Assembly (NCBI GenBank): GCA_003342815.1
Contig: PTEX01000294.1
Span: 1 to 64,000, forward strand
DNA from: Eudromia elegans
Taxonomy: Eukaryota > Chordata > Aves > Tinamiformes > Tinamidae
Direction: 5' to 3'
DNA length: 64,000 nucleotides
The notes under the pieces are model-generated. The model was not told where the DNA came from, ran no database searches, and worked only from the letters and a program-made list of their open reading frames with translations. This document shows, in pieces, positions 56,901 to 64,000 of this stretch. The position numbers were made by a program, and so were the translations under genes. The number at the start of each line of letters is the position of its first letter. Position 1 is the first letter of the stretch.

Positions 56901-59900
56901 TCTTGCTCTACTTCTTGAGCTAAAAGTTGGTGATAGTATGGGGGTTAGTATTTAAGTTAGTTTGCTGGTATTCTTTAGGTGTTTGAAGGTGACCTATATG
57001 TATGTATGTGTGTGTGTATACACACACGTAACCAGTTTCCAGAAGGTGCTCAGCAAAAGCTTTATCACATAAACCCAGGACTGCATTTCAGTTTCTTTGC
57101 TAAATGTGTAGTTGCCAAGTGGAATAACTTACAGCAGCCCTCAAATCATTTGGATGCATTTACAGCCCAGAGAGGGTATTTTGGATGAGTGGTATTGCAG
57201 CTCAGAACAATAGCAGCTCAATCTGCTCTGGCAAAACGTGCTCCCCGTGCAGACTAGCAGTGGGATTAGGCTTTCCTCCAGGTACTGCCTGGGGGAGGCA
57301 GTTCACGTTAGCTGAAAGGATGTGATATTTTGTATTTCTATATGGTTTTGTTTGGTAGGCCCTGCAGGAGAAGCTGTGGAATGTGGCAGCTCCGCTGTAC
57401 CTGAAACAGAACGTGTTGGCATCTGCTGCAGCGAAACAGGTGAGGCTGAGGCTGCTGAGCCTGGCACCAACCCTTCCCTACCATGCAGCAATGACGTGCT
57501 TCTCATTTCTCTCTGTTTCAGTCTGCTCTAGGAAGTCCTGGTTAACCAAAATGGAATAAATGGAATATGGGATAATACTAGTATTAGCTTTGACCTCTGC
57601 ATGACTTCTCAGCTGCTGAGTGTGTTGTGGGTTGCTTAAAAAGGTTTTTCCTTTTAGGAAAATGGCAGGTTGCAGGATGAGAAGTGCATTTGGAGTCAGT
57701 CATCTTGGTATAAAACGTCACCTTGTAGCACATGATCTTTTTAAGGTGCCTGGATACTCATTGGAAGCTACTGCAGAAGCAAACTAAGCCAGACTTGCTC
57801 TTTGCCCTTGTCAGGCCTGAGTCTTGTTCTAGGTCAGTTGGCTGATCCACAGTTCTAGTGTCTTTGAGGATGTCATTCAGGTGGTGCAGTGGATCCTGTG
57901 TGTTAAATTACAGTGTTGGCAGTTATGTATTGAGATGGATCTGAAATACATAAAGGGAGGTTTGAGCCAAAATGGATCGACCAAGGACAAATCACCCCTG
58001 AACAACCTCGTTGCTCTCCGTGGTGAGGAGACTGGACCTGTGGCCACGGAGAGGCCATTGAATGTTGTCACCAGTTGTTGTAACCACTGGAGGTCCCTTC
58101 CAACCTGAATTTTTCTATGGTTCTGTTTGCTGTAAATGATTGGATCCTGGAAAAAGCAGAGCTGAACCCTAGGAAAAAAAGTAAAGGAGAAAAAAAGCTA
58201 ATAAAAACATCTGGAAGTAGAGCCAGGGTAAAGGCAGGTCCGTGTACCTGCTGGGAGGCAATATTGACATTTTGAGTCTCCAGTTAATTAAAACGTAATA
58301 AGAGGCAGTTATTGCTGGGGATCAAAACCCTGTGTGTTGCTGACAGCTCTCCCCCAGGGACCAGTGCAAACAAAAGCCTATTGACTTCTTAAGTCTTCTC
58401 TAACTGTCTTCTCTTTCTCTTTTTTAAGTCTTTCTCTTCTCTTTTTTAAGTCTTCTCTTTCTTGGGTGCCCTTCTCAGCTGCTTGTGGAGCCCCTGGAAA
58501 GCTGCTCTCTGTTGTGATCATGAATGTAGATCACAGTGCAGGAATCCTTCCTGCTTCCTAACTTAGCACTTCTTGGGTTCAGTTTGGTTGTAGAGAAGCC
58601 AATTGCACTAATTTCAGTACTTCTCCTGCCTGCTTAAGCCCATCTGTTCTACAGGTAGAACGTTGTGGTAACAGAAATTGCAATGCGTTGTCTAAGCTTT
58701 TCACTGTGAGTCTGATGGTAACTTAGAATGATGCTTGTCTTGGGATATTGCAGCTGAAGATGGGAACTGCGAGAAGTGGTTCTGAGTGTAAAGTTGTTTC
58801 CAAAAGCGTTATGGCAAATCTGGCTCTGAAATGCAGAAGTGAACAGGACCAGTGGGGTTGTGGAGCTGCGCTGGGGAACAGCAGGATTTTGTGACCACGT
58901 TTGTAGAGCAATTCAACAGTCACGTGGCTTCTCTCCCTTGTGGTGTCTGGCAGATCCTGGAAGAAACCTATAAGATGGAGTTCATGTACAGCGGCGTGGA
59001 GAGCAGGCAAGTGGTCATTATCCACCACATGAGACTGCAGGCGAAGGCACTACAGCTTATAGTGACTGCACGTACCACCAGAGGGTAAGGATGGGGGGTA
59101 AAAGGGGTGGATTTTCTTAGGGTTAACAACAAACTTAAGTTTCCTTAAGCTTTTTTTTTTTTTTTTTCTTTCTTTCTTCTTTGGAAAAATAAGTAAAGGA
59201 ATGTTTTCTTCACTGCAGAGCCGAACCCCTATTTGGGATGTGTGAAAAGTTCTTGCAGGAAGTAGATTCTTTTCAGAGGTGAGAAATCCTGTTGCTTTTT
59301 TACTTTCTGCTTTAAAAGTTTACTTGATGTAAAATGTTTTTAAAAGCTGATGATGAGTCTTCCTGATGTCCTCTGTACGTGCTGGCCTTGACGTTCAGAA
59401 GTATTAAACTCAGAAATGAGGTCCTGGCACCTCCTCATGGTACCAAGAGCAGCAGTTTTGTGCTGAAGGCCCTTTTAGCTCTTGCTCTTCAGCATTTGTG
59501 TTGGATTTTCCTGCAGTTAAAGCAGTGGTCAAGTCCGTGCAGAGCATTTGGAGGCTCCATGTAATCTCTCATTCACTCCACACAAAGGGAATGAGCCATG
59601 TGTGTGCTCGGGGTGGGAATCCTCTCACCCAGTTGTAGCTGTTTGCACTATAGATATTATAGACATTATAGACCACTGCTTATGAAGCAGACACCTGGGC
59701 TCCTGCTTGCTGCAAAGAGAGATGTGCTGCTTTCATTTTCACCTAGTCTAGATGCCTAAAATAGGTCAGGTTAGTGAGGCATGAGGTTTTTTGGATGGGC
59801 TTGAAAGGGAAACCAGACAACCCGCTCAGACGTAGTTATCCAGAGCCGACTGAGCAGAATTTCATCTCCAGTTCTTGATGAAATGTAAGCCTCAATGTTA

Positions 59901-62900
59901 GCCAAAATAATTGCTATCTCAGGTGAGGTGTATGCGCATCAGAAGGGGAATCCGCATGCAGAACTGATGGTGACAGAATGCTAAAAAAAATGCCTATTTG
60001 CTAGTTTTGAAACTGAAATTGAAGACTGCCTGTTTTACAAAGTCACTCTGTATCTAATTCCATGATTAAAACTAAATTTAAAGCAACTTGACCGCAAGTC
60101 ACCAGACTTGATAAAAAACTTGGGGTAGGCATTTGATTTTCACAACTATGCTCTTAACACTTGCAGGTGCTTCATCTCGGAGCTCCCACATATGCAAGGC
60201 AGCTTTGTCGATAAGTTGCTGGACTTAATGCCCAGACTTGTGACCTCCAAGCCCTCGGAAGTGGTCAAGATCCTTCAAACGACGCTACGCCAAAGCACCT
60301 TCCTCCACCTTCCCCTTCCAGAGCAGGTCAGCATAATGAGAAGAATTTAAATGCAACGTTCTTAGGAACCGTGTTGGAAACTAATAGTCCGTGTTTCATC
60401 CTGGTGATCAGTCACAAGGGTTATTTCTTTGAACTAGATTTCCAGAATCTCCAGGACTGTTGCTAAAAACACAGATTTAGTAACTCCTGACCTCCTGACC
60501 GTATCTAAAATTATCCAGAGTTGTTTCCCAGTGTTTTCTCTGCTAAGAACAGTAATGATTTGTTATCTTTTTTTTCCCTGTCGCTCACTTTTGTGAATCA
60601 CTTAGCTCCACAGAGCTACTGCGACTATCATTGAGCCGACTGGCGAGTCTGATAACCCCCTGCGGTTTACGTCGGGCTTGGTGGTGGCGCTGGATGTTGA
60701 TGCGACGCTGGAACATGTGCAGGATCCCCAGGGAACTGTTAAAGTTCAGGTAAGGAGTCACCTGGCATGGATGCAAGCAGGATTGTATTCCAGGGGGAGC
60801 TGGCATAAGGACGTCAATTCTTCTCGAGTGCAAGTAATTGTGTAGTTTATTCGTAGCAATGTTGGGTTTCTGTAATTTAACACTCATGCAGAAACTGGCT
60901 TTTATGTAGTGCACACATTATGAACGCCAGCATGAACTGGTGAAAATGCTGAAAATGTGGCTTGTTTAATAGCAGGAAGGGGAGAAAAGAAGCTGTTTCA
61001 AAACACAGAAATAACTAGGTGCTCAATTCTCTATTTAAAACTTAGCTTTCTTCCTGCTGTTGAACCCCCTTGTTTAGAATCTAGCTAAGTGGGTAGATGT
61101 TAAGGTACAGAGGAGGAAGCCGATGCCACCTACTTAAGGACCTGCTTCTGAATTCAGGCAAAAAGTAGAACAAACTAGCGCGCGTCCCAAACATCCTCCA
61201 TGCATCTGTCATTGGTGTTGCTTTTTCTCCCCTATAGGTTTTGTACCCAGATGGACAAGCACAGTTAATCCACCCGAAACCAGCCGACTTCCGAAATCCT
61301 GGTCCTGGGAGGCACAGGCTGATCACGCAGGTTTACCTCTCGCATACGGCCTGGACAGGTGAGCTCAGCGACACAAATGAGCGCGCTGGAGACGTCACAA
61401 ATGGTGTTTTGCAGACAGAAAAGTGCCTGGCTCGATCCTTTGGCACGAAAGATGCCCTGTCCACATGGGATCTCGCTGGCACGTGGAGCCTCGCAGGGAG
61501 GCAGATGAGTTGTGGGAGGCCAGTCTGCACCCTTGGTGCGGAGTCCCAGTGAACAGACACACTGTAATTCATTGTTTTAGTTCCGACGGTGTTTGAGTAA
61601 GGCAGGGAACTTTTGGGACTGTGTGTGCTCAGCGGTGTAATTCCACCACTGAGTCCAGTTTCGTCCTTTTATGCCCTAAAAAACCACCCTTTATCTCTGG
61701 TGAAATATGTCTGACATTCACATTCAGTTGTAGCTGCCGTTCACGCTTCCCTCGTATGAAAGCGCTTCAAGAATTGGCTTGGGGGATTTCAAACAGAATC
61801 AAAGAGTATATTTTTCACAGCTCCCTTTCTCCTGTTTGCTTTCAATCCCTTTGTGTTTATTCAAATGCAGACTTTTATTTTTTTCCCTCTATGCAGTTTA
61901 TTTTCTGGTTAATAGGATTCAGCGGTTTAATTTTTAGTCAACTTTTTTTCACTGCCATATTCTTTTTCACTTAGCCATTTTTACAGCACTTCCATAGCAC
62001 ATTCATTCACCCTACTTGCTCTGTTTTGCCTGAGAGAAGAAAAAACAGCATTGTTTCCGAGACTGGAAGTATCTGGATCTAAAGGTTGATCCTGTGCCAG
62101 AGGGAGCAGATTCAAGTGCTTATTTCTGGTTCTGCAGCATTTGCTGGAAGGGCATTTTCAGTTTGCTCCCAAGCAATTTGGTTTGGAATCTCCCCTGGTC
62201 ATTATTTTAATTAATTAGCTTTGACACTGGAACTTAAGCATTCTAAAATGTGGTGATGATACCAAGCTGGCAGCAGCTGAGAGAATGGAGTTGGAATTCA
62301 AAGTGCTGTTGGCAAAGGAGAGAAATTGCCTGAGTTCAAAATAATCACTGACAACCAGTGAAAAGGGATGTGTAGCAAGGAGACCGTCCTAACCCAGTAT
62401 GACTCCAAGTCATATTATAAAGAAAAACTTGTTTTCATTATGAGCACTGAGAGAACAAAATAAAATCATCCTGTGCATCTTGTGGAGTTAGGAGTATCAG
62501 GAATACCTGCCTACCTGCTAAGAGGGGAAAAGGCTTTCTTGAAATGTTTAAAAAAAAAAAAAAAAAAAAGTCCAACAGAAGAGAATCTTTAAGTAATTTT
62601 CTAGTTTGAGAGTCTCCATCAGACTCTATCTGGATTTTACTTAATTTTTGCAATAAATGTAGGGAACTAAATTAGGCCTGCTGCCTTTTGATAAGTATTT
62701 TTGGAATTTGCTAGTTTATCATAGGAGTCTTTTTTTAAGCTGAGACTAAGAATAGGAGAGAGAGTGAAAATGGTGCTTAATGCTACTGTGCTGAATGTAA
62801 TGACAAAATTAAAATTTCAAAATTAGTTAGTTTTTCAAGACATCTTTGGGATTCTGATCACATAAACCTAGAATAGCTCTCTGTTTAGCCCTGAGAAAAT

Positions 62901-63200
62901 AAAATCTTGACCAATTTTGAATTCTTACAGCTTCTTTCATTCAGTATTGCCTGTTTGCTCTGTGATGACCATTGTGTTTGAGTTGTTCTGTTCTGTCTTC
63001 CCTCTTCAGAGCCCTGTCAGATTGAGGTGAGGTTACTGCTGGCCTACAATTCCAATAGGAGCAAGGCTGCCAAAATTTCCAAATCCTCCTGGAGCGACAG
63101 CATGGATGCTCTCCCGCCATCTGAAAACGCCATCGAGGGAACCATTCCATTCAGCAAACCTGTCAAAGTTTATATCATGCCCAAACCAGCCAGGCGGTGA
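35954..63200 (+). CDS. INTS4: INTS4, Integrator complex subunit 4
   Basis: Nuclear HEAT/ARM-repeat scaffold that holds the INTS9-INTS11 endonuclease in the Integrator cleavage module (snRNA 3' ends, promoter-proximal termination). Twenty-three in-frame coding exons, 2907 nt, 968 aa (human about 963): 35954-36007, 36314-36508, 40041-40158, 40935-41041, 41574-41759, 42785-42835, 43457-43545, 43812-43932, 44339-44410, 45273-45447, 48069-48274, 49712-49854, 50604-50719, 53127-53260, 54319-54476, 56438-56531, 57359-57439, 58954-59084, 59219-59278, 60167-60326, 60606-60749, 61238-61358, 63010-63200. It starts [22 protein letters not shown]-like helices span most of the first 600 residues ([62 protein letters not shown]). 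The C-terminal part ([40 protein letters not shown]) ends as expected. No exon is missing. Intron 13 looks U12-like. Confidence 0.97.
36548..36612 (+). mobile_element. Probable CR1 tail remnant in INTS4 intron 2
   Basis: The sequence 'aaggtcttttccaactataaagattc' resembles a CR1 3' end, preceded by 'ggtggtggagtcc'. It is short and lies about 40 bases after the exon 2 donor. Confidence 0.45.
38537..39722 (+). mobile_element. CR1 LINE, reverse-transcriptase to 3' end, degraded
   Basis: Nearly 1.2 kb of CR1 ORF2 in INTS4 intron 2. Early segment 'ccttgacttcagcaag' ([12 protein letters not shown]) is followed by the SGAPQGS...LFINELD-type RT block, the F(T/A)DDT catalytic-loop region near 38875, then the [22 protein letters not shown] and C-terminal blocks, ending 'aggtcccttccaacctcaac...ctgtgattctg'. 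The frame is broken several times, so it is inactive. Confidence 0.93.
40680..40868 (+). mobile_element. Old CR1 fragment in INTS4 intron 3
   Basis: A diverged piece of CR1 ORF2 C-terminal region: 'gagatactgcatccggttt', 'cagtacaggagagatgttga', 'gttcagcagagcaccgctaag' and 'ggcgcttgtttggtccagg' follow CR1 order. The 3' tail is lost. It ends about 65 bases before exon 4. Confidence 0.6.
52172..52953 (+). mobile_element. Young CR1 LINE, 5'-truncated, in INTS4 intron 13
   Basis: A 780-base CR1 3' part, the best preserved in the window. A 220-codon frame (52172-52834) is fully open and covers the ORF2 C-terminal region ([75 protein letters not shown]). A short 3' UTR with the hairpin-like 'accctgcgtgtgcaggggggt' and two ATTCTATG units at the end follows. 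It has no RT catalytic core or endonuclease, so it is a dead insertion. Confidence 0.96.
53423..53805 (+). mobile_element. CR1 LINE fragment in INTS4 intron 14
   Basis: CR1 ORF2 C-terminal segment from 'gtggagcttctagagagggt' to 'ctggagatcttccaaacccacctgg'. It lacks the 3' tail. The stop and frameshift near 53495-53560 mark it as old. It belongs to a subfamily with 'aggcagttccatgtccatg', shared with the 38.5-39.7 kb copy and not with the 52.2 kb copy. Confidence 0.9.
54960..55074. other. Assembly gap (115 N) in INTS4 intron 15
   Basis: A run of N inside intron 15. The flanks 'gaaaggatcctttcc' and 'aaaaacaccaaaacat' show no coding potential. Phase continuity of exons 15 and 16 shows no exon is lost. 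Confidence 0.95.
57010..57027. repeat. TG/CA palindrome
   Basis: A perfect 18-bp palindrome (gtgtgtgtatacacacac) within an alternating purine-pyrimidine run in INTS4 intron 16. Likely a simple-repeat by-product. Confidence 0.8.
57935..58125 (+). mobile_element. Internally deleted CR1 fragment in INTS4 intron 17
   Basis: 'gaccaaggacaaatcacccctgaacaacctcgttgctctc' matches the CR1 ORF2 region seen upstream of the [12 protein letters not shown] block. It jumps after 'gaatgttgtc' directly to the 3' end 'aggtcccttccaacctgaat...tatggttctg'. Most of ORF2 has been deleted between the two. Confidence 0.65.
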
Positions 63201-64000
63201 AGTCTCTCACCAAAAGACACCTATTTATTGCGGCTTTTGGCTTACAGGAACAGAATTCTTTTCCCAAGGCTGTGAACAAAACCAGCAGGGTTACAATTGC
63301 AGGGTTACACTTGCACAAAGAAGGAGTGAAACAAGAAAATACAGCCACTAAAGAACAAATAGTCTTCTCTGTCACGATGGAGATAGATTGGTACAACAGT
63401 TATTGGGCTGGTTAACAATTTCAAGGAACTGCGGATGTTTCTATATTGAATCAAGAAAATCAAGGCAATTCTCAGCCAACACTCTGGTAACTCTTACACT
63501 GGGACAGATACCACAGTCTTCACCTGTGAAAAATTTATTTTCAAGGTTTTAGGTTTCTTGCCTGAGGTATTTACTGTGTAAATACTTAGGAACTTAAATC
63601 CATGTTATTTTATAATACTCTAGAAGTAAGTTTTCTTTTTTCTTTTTTTTTTTTCCCTCCCTAAAATGGAGCCATACATCCTTATTTTTGACTTGTAATT
63701 CCCCTTTCCAGTTGCCTATTTTATGTCTTCAGGAGCAGTGAGATGGAATAACACAGGTAGAAAAAATACCAGCCTCATTCCATTATGTTTTACAGAGTCT
63801 GTTCCTGTATATTGACCTCCTTCTTGGACCAATCATGCTGAGATTAGAAAGTCTGAGCAGTTTTTCATTTCTGGAGCAGTTTTAGCAGTTGAAACCTTTG
63901 TGATTGGCTTAAAGCAGATGAGCACGCTCTCGGTGAAGCAGCAGCAAGGGAGCTTGTCCGTGTGACCCGAAGCAGGTGAGCTAAGGGAAGCCCTTAGCTT
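63201..64000 (+). other. INTS4: INTS4 3' UTR and flank
   Basis: No AATAAA is seen in the 800 bases after the stop, so the mRNA end is unresolved: it may use a variant signal or lie beyond the window. No other gene is visible. Confidence 0.5.

Noticed and set aside
62550..62570. A20 run as a sign of a retroposed pseudogene
   Set aside because: The sequence upstream of the run shows no coding similarity and no target duplication is evident; a simple poly(A) tract.

Overview
This window is vertebrate nuclear DNA, almost certainly from a bird. It has short conserved exons with GT-AG introns and CpG-rich promoters. Its only recognisable mobile elements are CR1 LINEs with the short tandem tail typical of birds. 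The gene order ALG8 - NDUFC2 - THRSP - KCTD14 - INTS4 matches the block on human 11q14, as known from general knowledge. All genes run on the + strand except the left THRSP copy. I cannot name the species; a duplicated THRSP (Spot 14 alpha/beta) is described in chicken.

Layout. 0.3-11.1 kb: ALG8, 13 coding exons, 521 aa, complete, with an intron 4 that looks like the minor (U12) spliceosome class. 11.4-13.0 kb: NDUFC2, three coding exons; most of exon 1 lies in a 140-N gap next to a very G-rich degenerate tandem repeat. 13-14.7 kb: intergenic. 15-25.6 kb: a complex inverted duplication carrying two divergently oriented THRSP copies (left on -, right on +). Their 127-aa products differ at one residue, while introns and leaders have diverged more. 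Two further inverted segment pairs and a CR1 lie in or beside the spacer. 25.6-31.1 kb: mostly featureless intergenic DNA with one CR1 fragment and a weak spliced-transcript candidate. 31.2-34.4 kb: KCTD14, one long second exon with the BTB/T1 domain and a proposed short first exon. 35.7-63.2 kb: INTS4, 23 coding exons, 968 aa, complete, with several CR1 insertions in introns and a U12-like intron 13. The remainder is INTS4 3' UTR or flank.

Functions. ALG8 adds the second glucose to the lipid-linked N-glycan precursor in the ER. NDUFC2 is a membrane subunit of mitochondrial complex I. THRSP is a small lipogenesis regulator. KCTD14 is a BTB-domain protein of the KCTD family. INTS4 is the scaffold of the Integrator RNA-cleavage module. 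They are linked by conserved synteny, not by a shared pathway.

The most distinctive feature is the THRSP inverted duplication, where coding sequence is far better conserved between arms than adjacent noncoding sequence. Exon boundaries were set by reading-frame continuity and splice sites; family assignments come from recognition, not from a database search.
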